From NCBI RefSeq assembly GCF_024347135.1, contig NZ_AP024907.1, forward strand, positions 1,293,001-1,357,000: a stretch of 64,000 nucleotides of DNA, given 5' to 3'. Of this stretch, positions 56,967 through 64,000 are shown in pieces (the first letter of the stretch is position 1; each line of letters begins with the position of its first letter). A program made the position numbers and the translations under genes. This stretch comes from Vibrio spartinae. Lineage in GTDB: Bacteria > Pseudomonadota > Gammaproteobacteria > Enterobacterales > Vibrionaceae. The notes under the pieces are model-generated. The model saw only the letters and a program-made list of their open reading frames with translations, did no database searches and was not told the origin of the DNA.

Positions 56967-58424
56967 TCATTCAGCCGCCACAACCGCTGAAGCGGCTGAG
57001 GGCTTAAGATAACTACCGACAATAAAGGCCACCAAACCGAGGATCAAAGTCGGCACAATCGGATGAATCCCGCTGAGATCAGGCTTGAAGAGCGCCAACG
57101 AAATATAACTGGCCAAGCCGACTATCATGCTGCTCAGCGCGCCTGTTGCCGATGCTTTCGACCAATATAACCCCAGCACTAACGGCCAGAGAAAGACAGC
57201 TTGCAAACCACCTAAAGCCATCAGATTCAGCCAGATAATCATATCTGGCGGGTGGGTGGCGGCCAAAAAGACCAGCAGCGCAAAAATCGCGGTCACCCAG
57301 ACGGAAAGCCGGCTGAGTTTTCGCTCTCCCTGATCTTCGTTCAGCATCTGGGGATTAATATAGTTGAGATAAAGGTCTTTCAGCAGGGTTGCAGAAGCCT
57401 GAATCAGTTGTGAGTCAATCGTGGACATGATCGCAGCCATGGGGCCGGCGAGAAAAATCCCCGCAACCATCGGTGGCAACACTGTCATCATCAGTGTTGG
57501 CATGATGAGATCAGGGCTGGCAACTTCCGGTACAATTGCTCGGCCCAGCGCACCGGCCAGATGGGTGCCGAACATCAGTAACGCCATCATAATGGTACTG
57601 ATGACAATGCCTTTATGTAATGAAGCGCTGTCTTTGTAAGACATACAGCGAATTGCTGCGTGAGGCAAGCCGATCACCCCGAAACAGACTAATACCCAGA
57701 AACTGAGAATAAATGGCTGATTGAGAAAATGGTCCGGCCCGTATGGGGTGACTAACGCCGGGTCAATGTGATGTAGCCGGGTGATTAATTCACCGATACC
57801 GTTGCCGGCATGGATCACACCCCAAAGCAAGACGAATGTCCCGATCAGCATCATGATGCCCTGAACGGTATCGGTCAGGACGACAGCCCGGAAGCCACCG
57901 ATGGTGGTATATAACCCGACAGTACAGGCAAACAGAAACAGACCTTGGTGATAAGACAATCCGGTGACGGTCTGGAGTAATCGCGCTCCACCGACGAACT
58001 GAACCACCATGGTGCCGAAAAAGGCGAGCAGCAGCGTGAGTGAAGCAATGATAACCACGGTGCGACTCTGAAAACGGGCAAACAAAATGTCATTGAGAGT
58101 CACCGCATTGTGGCGTCTGGCTTCCATCGCAAACTTTTTCCCCAGCACACCTAAGGTCAGCCAAGTTGCGGGCAATTGAATCATCGCCAGTAATACCCAG
58201 CCCAGCCCCATTTTATAGGCAGCACCCGGCCCACCGATAAAACTGCTGGCACTGGCATACGTTGCTGCCAGTGTCATCGCGAGGACAAACCCGCCGAGGC
58301 TACGACTGCCGATAAAATATTCACTGAGAAACTGGCCCGGCCGATGATGCCGTCGGGTTAGCATGGCGAGTGCAAAGACTGCGGCAAGATAGATGAGTAA
58401 AGGGATAATCAGTTGACTATTCAT
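56967..58424 (-). CDS. panF: Sodium/pantothenate symporter
   Basis: 485 residues, about 13 membrane helices, sodium:solute symporter family (GPGAAYKMGLGWVLLAMIQL; AAIMSTIDSQLIQASATLLK). The yhdT gene directly upstream, overlapping by 8 bp, is the standard panF partner. Brings in pantothenate for coenzyme A synthesis. The last codon abuts the repeat array. Confidence 0.92.
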   Translation of the reverse strand: MNSQLIIPLLIYLAAVFALAMLTRRHHRPGQFLSEYFIGSRSLGGFVLAMTLAATYASASSFIGGPGAAYKMGLGWVLLAMIQLPATWLTLGVLGKKFAMEARRHNAVTLNDILFARFQSRTVVIIASLTLLLAFFGTMVVQFVGGARLLQTVTGLSYHQGLFLFACTVGLYTTIGGFRAVVLTDTVQGIMMLIGTFVLLWGVIHAGNGIGELITRLHHIDPALVTPYGPDHFLNQPFILSFWVLVCFGVIGLPHAAIRCMSYKDSASLHKGIVISTIMMALLMFGTHLAGALGRAIVPEVASPDLIMPTLMMTVLPPMVAGIFLAGPMAAIMSTIDSQLIQASATLLKDLYLNYINPQMLNEDQGERKLSRLSVWVTAIFALLVFLAATHPPDMIIWLNLMALGGLQAVFLWPLVLGLYWSKASATGALSSMIVGLASYISLALFKPDLSGIHPIVPTLILGLVAFIVGSYLKPSAASAVVAAE

Positions 58425-58758
58425 GATCTTCGTTCTGTTGTGAGGTGTTGGTCTGAGATGAATTCAGTGTGTGAGGGGCGGGTTCCAAAACGTCTTCTTC
58501 TGTGGATAGAGAGAAATTACGGTAGACATATTTCACCATCAGGGCACACAAGAGTGTAAAGAGTACCGGGCCGACAACACAAGAAAGTAGAAACCATAAC
58601 GGCATTCCCCAATAAAGCTCAGGTAATGCCTGAGATTCAGGCGCTGGAGAGAAGCCGTAAGCTGTGGCGTACCACCAGATAAAATATCCCAATGCCAGAG
58701 CAATTGCCCATAAGGCTTCCCGATGCGCCTGACGATGAGGGTTGGTCTGTTGATTCAT
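58417..58758 (-). CDS. yhdT: YhdT family (DUF997) small membrane protein
   Basis: 113 residues from ATG 58758; an ATG at 58782 would add eight. Two membrane helices (ALWAIALALGYFIWWYATAY; FLLSCVVGPVLFTLLCALMV). Known only as the panF partner, perhaps a small subunit. The C-terminal tail (STEEDVLEPAPHTLNSSQTN) is longer than usual. Confidence 0.9.
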   Translation of the reverse strand: MNQQTNPHRQAHREALWAIALALGYFIWWYATAYGFSPAPESQALPELYWGMPLWFLLSCVVGPVLFTLLCALMVKYVYRNFSLSTEEDVLEPAPHTLNSSQTNTSQQNEDHE

Positions 58759-58782
58759 CTGATATGATTCTCCCTGTTTCAT

Positions 58783-59125
58783 ATAACTCTGAAGAGGTCA
58801 CTATTCCTGAAATGATATAATCAGTATTAATACCAATGGGTTAATTTGGCTGGTGATCATACCAGATAGAATGCATTTGAGGTAATTTGGGAATATTGTC
58901 TGCATGAAAGCGGTGAACCAAGACAATCGCTTAAATTTGGTCAGCAGCGGGAAGTGAGTATTTATCTTGCTGCACATTGAGTCAGCCAGAACCTTGCGTC
59001 CCTGTATCATCCGGAAGATGATTCTGCTCAAGCGATTCAGCCGGTCCATTACGGTGAATGGCTAAAATAGTGATCCATCGGTGATGTCCCGTGATTCATC
59101 ATACGACTTGAAGGTGAGCTAAAAA
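58783..59125. other. Intergenic region without a recognisable gene
   Basis: A minus-strand frame at 58801-59049 has no ribosome site or family features, and I do not call it. No clear repeat or terminator was seen. Confidence 0.4.
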
Positions 59126-59866
59126 TTATACCAAAGCCATGTTGATTTGGTGTTCTGATAAGCTCGCCTGATAGTTTGGCTCTAATTGCTGATCAGTGAT
59201 GACCCGATGGATAAAATGAGCCGGTCCGATTGGATGAGGATGAATTACACCGAATTTAGTACTATCAGTTAACACAATGTTTTCAGAACATTTTTGTAAG
59301 GCCGCATTGACGATATCGGTGCGCATCATGTCTCTACCGGTAAATCCTGTTTCCGGATGATAGCCGTCAACACCAATAAACAATTTACTGAAATGAACCT
59401 GTTGTAGATTCTGCCGGGTCAGCGGCCCCACCATACTTTCACTGCGTTTCTGGTATATGCCGCCAAGCAAGATGACTTCACATTCACTGTCCCGTAGCAG
59501 GTGGGCAATATAATTGCTGACTGTTATCAGGGTCATATTACGTTTTTTTCCAAGCAGACGGGCCAACAGTGCATTGGTACTGCCGCTTTCAATAAAAACT
59601 GTTTCTCCGTCATGTACCAGTGATGCGGCATATTCAGCGAGTGCCTGCTTCTGCGAGTAATTCGTCATCAGTCGGGTTTCGGTGTCTTCGCTGTTGATTG
59701 CAACCGCGAACCCGTGAACCCGTTTGAGGAATTTCCCCTGTTCAAGAAAATTTAGGTCATGCCGGACTGTGACAACCGACACCCCAGTAATGTCTGCGAG
59801 TTCGTTCACACTGATTTTCTTTTTCTCCGCTACAAGCTGAAGAATGCTCTGCTGTCTTTGATTCAT
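59126..59866 (-). CDS. DeoR-family transcriptional repressor
   Basis: 246 residues. N-terminal DeoR helix-turn-helix ([20 protein letters not shown]) and a C-terminal sugar-phosphate-binding domain ([30 protein letters not shown]). Placed beside a transaldolase-type aldolase and a glycyl-radical enzyme, which it probably represses until a sugar phosphate accumulates. Confidence 0.9.
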   Translation of the reverse strand: MNQRQQSILQLVAEKKKISVNELADITGVSVVTVRHDLNFLEQGKFLKRVHGFAVAINSEDTETRLMTNYSQKQALAEYAASLVHDGETVFIESGSTNALLARLLGKKRNMTLITVSNYIAHLLRDSECEVILLGGIYQKRSESMVGPLTRQNLQQVHFSKLFIGVDGYHPETGFTGRDMMRTDIVNAALQKCSENIVLTDSTKFGVIHPHPIGPAHFIHRVITDQQLEPNYQASLSEHQINMALV

Positions 59867-59907
59867 TACATGGTTCTGTTAGGTAGGGATTGTTTCTATA
59901 TTACCTT

Positions 59908-59935
59908 AAGTTAGAAGGAAAGTAAGTTAGAAGGA
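59908..59935. promoter_or_regulatory. Tandem 12-bp repeats upstream of the DeoR gene
   Basis: AAGTTAGAAGGA occurs at 59908-59919 and 59924-59935, a 16-bp step, 40-70 bp upstream of the DeoR start. A candidate operator, or a slipped duplication. The rest of 59936-60112 shows no convincing gene. Confidence 0.45.
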
Positions 59936-60112
59936 CATACACCTTTCAGGAATACACGAAGCTTAAAGCCATGAATTCATCTTATTTGAAGATGGACAGT
60001 TGTAAGCAGTTTAAAGCCGGTGAAATTGTTGCTTTAGATGGGCATAAAATAGGAACTGACAAGCTTCACAATGAAATGAAAGACGTTATGAGTTTGTTTT
60101 CCCCGAACCTAT

Positions 60113-60775
60113 TCAAAAATGCAATGATTGATAAGTTTTGCACCAGTCTTTCTCAAACTGAGTGAGGGCACTATCCGTTGCCGGTGAGGCGATTAACTGC
60201 CCGGCAACATCCACTGGAACTGTAACGGCTTGGGCTCCGGCGATTAGGCAATCTATTACCTGACGGCAGTTTTTAAAGCTGGCTGCCAGTATTTTGGTTT
60301 GCGGAGCGTGTAATTGTAACAATCGGCTCAGGGTGATCACGGTCTCAGTGCCATTACCGGACAATGCATCCAGTCGATTAACATACGGCGCAATATATTG
60401 AGCACCGGCTGTGGCCGCAAGCAGTCCCTGACTGGCGCTATATACCGCTGTGCCAAGTAGCGGAACCCCTTCCTGTTTCAGTTGGTTCATGGCGGCTAGC
60501 CCTTCAACCGTCACCGGGACTTTGACGACCATATTCTCATCGATACTCCGCAGATAACGGGCTTCTTCCACCATGCCCTCTGCTTGTCTGGCAAGCACCT
60601 GAGCGAATAGCCGGGGTGATTCTCCGAGTACTTCACGTAATTGTCTGAGCAACTCATGAATTTTCTTGCCGGAGGCAGCCACGATTGTTGGATTGGTCGT
60701 CACACCAGCGAGTGGCAAGATACGTTGAAAGTGTCGGATCGCATCAATATCGGCGGTATCCAGATAAATTTCCAT
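60113..60775 (-). CDS. fsa: Fructose-6-phosphate aldolase (transaldolase-like)
   Basis: 220 residues, the FsaA/FsaB length. MEIYLDTADIDAIRHFQRIL at the start, GVTTNPTIVAASGK, and the Schiff-base lysine in MVVKVPVTVEGLAAM. Splits fructose-6-phosphate to dihydroxyacetone and glyceraldehyde-3-phosphate, or related aldol reactions. In E. coli fsa genes sit beside the same glycyl-radical enzyme family. Divergent from the activase gene. Confidence 0.93.
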   Translation of the reverse strand: MEIYLDTADIDAIRHFQRILPLAGVTTNPTIVAASGKKIHELLRQLREVLGESPRLFAQVLARQAEGMVEEARYLRSIDENMVVKVPVTVEGLAAMNQLKQEGVPLLGTAVYSASQGLLAATAGAQYIAPYVNRLDALSGNGTETVITLSRLLQLHAPQTKILAASFKNCRQVIDCLIAGAQAVTVPVDVAGQLIASPATDSALTQFEKDWCKTYQSLHF

Positions 60776-60908
60776 TGATGGCTGGCTCCTCGGAATTTTT
60801 AATACTGCCCATTATAGATTGATCTTTGTAGCTTGTTATGATCGATATCAAATAAATTTTCGTTAGAAAGTATTGTAATGACCGTACGAATATTTTCTGG
60901 TGTGTAAT

Positions 60909-61808
60909 ATGATTTTTAATATTCAGCGTTATTCAACACATGATGGTCCGGGAATCCGAACGGTCGTGTTTATGAAAGGCTGCCCGTTACGATGCCGATG
61001 GTGCCAGAACCCGGAAAGTCACCAATGTGGGCGAGAGCTTCTGTTCGACCCGAGTTTGTGTCTGGCCGGGTGTACATTGTGTTGTGATGCCGTTCCGGAT
61101 GTGATCCGACAGAGCGGAGAGCAGCTGTGCATCGATCGGGCACAACTACAGGAAGAACATTTGACAGTTTTAGAACAGCTCTGCCCGGCACAGGCTTTGA
61201 CTGTCTGTGGTGAAGCGCTGGACGTTGACACGATCATGCAGACTATTCGCAGAGATAGATCCTTTTATGATCGGAGTGGCGGTGGTGTGACTTTGTCCGG
61301 TGGCGAGCCGTTTATGGCGCCTGAACTGAGTGGAGAGTTGCTTGCACGGTGCCATCAGGAAGGGATTCATACCGCTGTGGAAACTTGCCTGCATGTTCCC
61401 TGGAAATATATCGAACCGTCATTGGCTGATGTTGACCTGTTTCTGGCGGATCTGAAACATGTCGAACCACAAATATTCAGACGCTGGACCCGCGGGAGCG
61501 CCAAACAGGTTATGACTAACCTGAAGAAGCTTTCCCAGCGAGGGAAAACGGTGATTATTCGGGTTCCGCTGATTCCTGATTTTAATGCGGATGAGTCATC
61601 GGTTAAAGCGATTATTGACTTTGTGACGGCGGAACTGTCGGGAAAAGAAATTCATTTTCTGCCTTACCACACGCTGGGAAAACAGAAATATCAGTTGCTA
61701 GGGCTTCCTTATCTGGCTCGTACCACAAGATTAGATGCTCCGGAACTGTTGGATTTTGCCCGGGACTATGCTCAGGCCAATGGTCTGAGAGTAACCTTGA
61801 GAGGATAA
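60909..61808 (+). CDS. Glycyl-radical enzyme activating protein (radical SAM)
   Basis: 299 residues from ATG 60909; the frame also has a GTG at 60900. The radical SAM cluster is CPLRCRWC in residues 28-35, and further Cys groups ([18 protein letters not shown]) bind auxiliary clusters, as in PflC/YbiY/PflE types. SGGEPF binds SAM. Installs the glycyl radical on the enzyme encoded 4 bp downstream. Confidence 0.92.
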   Translation: MIFNIQRYSTHDGPGIRTVVFMKGCPLRCRWCQNPESHQCGRELLFDPSLCLAGCTLCCDAVPDVIRQSGEQLCIDRAQLQEEHLTVLEQLCPAQALTVCGEALDVDTIMQTIRRDRSFYDRSGGGVTLSGGEPFMAPELSGELLARCHQEGIHTAVETCLHVPWKYIEPSLADVDLFLADLKHVEPQIFRRWTRGSAKQVMTNLKKLSQRGKTVIIRVPLIPDFNADESSVKAIIDFVTAELSGKEIHFLPYHTLGKQKYQLLGLPYLARTTRLDAPELLDFARDYAQANGLRVTLRG

Positions 61809-61812
61809 AATA

Positions 61813-64000
61813 ATGGTGACACTGAATCTGAAGCAGGCCAGTGAGAGAATTCAGGCACATAAAAACGCACTGATTCATATTGTTCAGCCTGCAGTGTGCA
61901 CAGAGCGGGCCGTTCATTACACCGAGAGCTATCAACAGCATGCAGATAAACCTGTATCGGTACGCCGGGCGTTGGCATTGGCTCATCACCTTGAACAGAG
62001 AACGATCTGGATCAAACACGATGAAATGATTATTGGTAATCAGGCCAGTCAGGTTCGCGCCGCTCCTGTTTTTCCTGAGTATACGGTGAACTGGATTCTG
62101 GCGGAAATCGATGAATTGGCTGAGCGACCCGGAGCCGGTTTTTCCGTGACTCAGGAAAATAAAGATACGATTCACCGGGTGCTTCCCTGGTGGCAGGGTC
62201 AGACCGTCCAGGATCGCTGTTATGGTATTTTTTCTCAGGAGCATAAAGATATTCTGGCAACCGGGATGATTAAAGCCGAAGGAAATATGACGTCGGGAGA
62301 CGCCCATCTGGCGGTTGATTATGCGCTGTTGCTTGAGAAAGGTCTGGACTGGTTACGTGACAAGGTCACTCAGCGTCAAGCCCGAATAAATCTGACCGTG
62401 TTGGATGATCTGCATGGTAATCAGTTTCTCAGAGCCGTAGCGATAACGCTTGCCGCAGTCAGTCAGCATATCCATCGCTATGCAGAACTGGCTCGCCGGG
62501 AAGCAGCAAAGGCTGGGACAGAGCAGAGAAGGGGGGAACTGCTGGCAATTGCTGAAAACTGTGACGTCATTGCTCATCAACCTCCGCAAACATTCTGGCA
62601 GGGAGTGCAGTTGGCTTATTTTATCCAACTGTTTCTGCAAATCGAGTCAAATGGTCATTCAGTCTCTTTCGGGCGGATGGATCAGTTCTTATATCCGTTA
62701 TATCACCAAGATGTTGAACAAGAGAAAACCCTGAGCCGGGAAGATGCGATTGAACTTTTACAATGTTGTTGGTTAAAGCTGCTGGAGGTCAACAAGATTC
62801 GGTCAGGGACTCATTCAAAAGCCTCGGCGGGGAGCCCTCTTTATCAGAATGTTACGATTGGCGGACAGAAGCTGATAGAAGGACAGGCGGTTGATGCGGT
62901 GAACTCGTTATCTTATGCCATCCTTGAGTCCTGCGGACGGTTACGTTCGACTCAGCCAAATCTGAGTGTTCGCTATCATGCCGGAATGAGTGATGATTTC
63001 TTAGATGCCTGTGTGCAAGTGATTCGCTGCGGTTTTGGTATGCCGGCATTTAATAATGATGAAATCGTTATTCCCGAATTTATTCGTCTGGGAGTGACGC
63101 CTGAAGATGCTTATGAGTATGCCGCTGTCGGCTGTATTGAAACGGCGGTTGCCGGGAAATGGGGCTATCGCTGCACCGGGATGAGCTTCATCAATTTTGC
63201 CAGAGTGATGTTAGCGGCACTGGAAGGGGGACAGGATGCTACATCGGGGCAGATCTTTCTGCCACAGGAACAGGCACTCTCTCAAGGCAACTTCTCTTCA
63301 TTTGATGACGTGATGCTGGCCTGGGATCGGCAAATTCGTTACTACACCAGAAAATCAATTGAGATCGAATATGTGGTCGATACCATGCTGGAAGAAAATG
63401 CACATGACCTTCTGTGCTCTTCTCTGGTTGACGACTGTATTGAGCGGGCAAGAACGATTAAACAGGGCGGTGCAAAGTATGACTGGGTCTCCGGACTACA
63501 GGTCGGGATTGCGAATCTGGGGAATAGTCTGGCAGCGGTAAAGACATTGATTTTTGAACAGGGTTTGGTTCGTCAGCAGGAACTGGCTCAGGCACTATCT
63601 GACGATTTTTCCGGACTGACACATGAACAGCTTCGTCAGCGTCTGGTTAACCGGGCACCGAAGTATGGCAATGATGATGAATCTGTTGATCAGTTATTGG
63701 TTCGTGCATATCAGAGTTATATCGATGAACTCAAACAATACCATAACCCTCGCTATGGACGAGGGCCTGTCGGTGGTAATTATTACGCCGGAACTTCATC
63801 CATTTCAGCGAATGTACCGTTTGGCGCTGCAACGATGGCGACACCGGACGGACGCAAAGCCGGAATGCCATTGGCTGAAGGTGCAAGTCCTGCATCCGGT
63901 ACCGATCATCTGGGACCGACGGCGGTGATGAACTCCGTCAGTGCACTGCCAACAGGCTCTATTCTGGGAGGGGTATTACTGAATCAGAAACTAAATCCAT
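61813..64000 (+). CDS. Glycyl-radical enzyme of the PflD/YbiW (PFL2) type, partial
   Basis: The first 729 residues are present; the radical Gly (RVxGY) lies beyond the window. The active-site cysteine is in EYAAVGCIETAVAGKWG, and the SQPNLS-type stretch reads RSTQPNLSVRYH. The single Cys with Ile-Glu after it, without a CC pair, rules out pyruvate formate-lyase. The family includes dehydratases and decarboxylases, and the actual substrate is unknown; the aldolase and DeoR neighbours suggest a sugar-derived diol or alcohol. Oxygen-sensitive, so active in anaerobic growth. Four bases after the activase stop. Confidence 0.9.
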   Translation, partial: MVTLNLKQASERIQAHKNALIHIVQPAVCTERAVHYTESYQQHADKPVSVRRALALAHHLEQRTIWIKHDEMIIGNQASQVRAAPVFPEYTVNWILAEIDELAERPGAGFSVTQENKDTIHRVLPWWQGQTVQDRCYGIFSQEHKDILATGMIKAEGNMTSGDAHLAVDYALLLEKGLDWLRDKVTQRQARINLTVLDDLHGNQFLRAVAITLAAVSQHIHRYAELARREAAKAGTEQRRGELLAIAENCDVIAHQPPQTFWQGVQLAYFIQLFLQIESNGHSVSFGRMDQFLYPLYHQDVEQEKTLSREDAIELLQCCWLKLLEVNKIRSGTHSKASAGSPLYQNVTIGGQKLIEGQAVDAVNSLSYAILESCGRLRSTQPNLSVRYHAGMSDDFLDACVQVIRCGFGMPAFNNDEIVIPEFIRLGVTPEDAYEYAAVGCIETAVAGKWGYRCTGMSFINFARVMLAALEGGQDATSGQIFLPQEQALSQGNFSSFDDVMLAWDRQIRYYTRKSIEIEYVVDTMLEENAHDLLCSSLVDDCIERARTIKQGGAKYDWVSGLQVGIANLGNSLAAVKTLIFEQGLVRQQELAQALSDDFSGLTHEQLRQRLVNRAPKYGNDDESVDQLLVRAYQSYIDELKQYHNPRYGRGPVGGNYYAGTSSISANVPFGAATMATPDGRKAGMPLAEGASPASGTDHLGPTAVMNSVSALPTGSILGGVLLNQKLNP

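Noticed and set aside
58801..59049. 82-codon minus frame between yhdT and the DeoR gene
   Set aside because: No ribosome site, odd composition and no family features.
59971..60165. 64-codon plus frame with GEIVALDGHKIG, resembling an ISAs1 transposase motif
   Set aside because: Only a few residues match and the end overlaps the aldolase gene in antisense. Could be chance.

Overview
The window reads as a chromosomal segment of a Vibrio-like gammaproteobacterium. The evidence is a complete respiratory and assimilatory nitrate/nitrite locus with NarL/FNR-type control sites, panF-yhdT, and a Vibrio-type integron attC site. A secreted PETase-type hydrolase (7849-8742) closely resembles the enzyme known from Vibrio gazogenes, so a member of the gazogenes group is a reasonable guess, but the species is inference.

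Layout: (1) 1-7.3 kb, minus strand: a TOMM/RiPP-type cluster with a 1383-residue kinase/pseudo-cyclase/ATPase/TPR protein, an unrecognised 305-residue protein, YcaO and TfuA (running off the left edge). An IS3 transposase remnant lies beyond it. (2) 7.8-14.9 kb: the PETase-like hydrolase, an XRE-ATPase-TPR regulator with a perfect palindrome in front of it, an AT-rich orphan gene, and a racemase/DUF917 pair. (3) 15.3-29.5 kb: nirBD, narK, narGHJI and a convergent narXL-type two-component system. The nirB promoter has a NarL/NarP 7-2-7 site and an FNR-like site spaced almost as in E. coli. (4) 29.9-40.3 kb: a GH6 cellulase with CBM2 and PKD domains, a NYN-domain protein, a hybrid histidine kinase with a diguanylate cyclase response regulator, and a divergent aminotransferase/AraC pair with a direct-repeat operator candidate. 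(5) 40.5-57 kb: a methyltransferase and then a mosaic accessory region. (6) 57-64 kb: panF-yhdT, a DeoR regulator, a fructose-6-phosphate aldolase-type transaldolase, and a glycyl-radical enzyme with its activase (the enzyme runs off the right edge).

The most unusual part is 41.3-57.0 kb. Nine copies of a palindrome-rich element, all in the same orientation, lie in five clusters. Four clusters are tandem pairs with a period of about 470 bp. Each unit can form five hairpins, and several stems keep pairing through compensatory changes between copies. This argues for selection on structure and not for random repetition or protein coding. The clusters separate unrelated cargo: a toxin-antitoxin pair and a monooxygenase; nuclease toxins with their immunity genes; a deltaproteobacterial-looking histidine kinase; and a GFA cassette with its attC, a DUF1963 gene, an IS110 remnant and a MNT-HEPN gene. 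Two clusters end in a longer module carrying a perfect TATAAT box and a GTT junction directly in front of cargo. At one of these a complete integron cassette sits exactly at the GTT. No integrase gene is visible in the window.

How the genes work together: NarX/NarL and FNR would sense nitrate and anaerobiosis and switch on NarK (transport), NarGHJI (nitrate to nitrite) and NirBD (nitrite to ammonium). The oxygen-sensitive glycyl-radical enzyme at the right edge also suits anaerobic growth. The GH6 enzyme and the PETase-like hydrolase are secreted polymer-degrading functions. The 41-57 kb region is a defence/competition and acquired-gene store.
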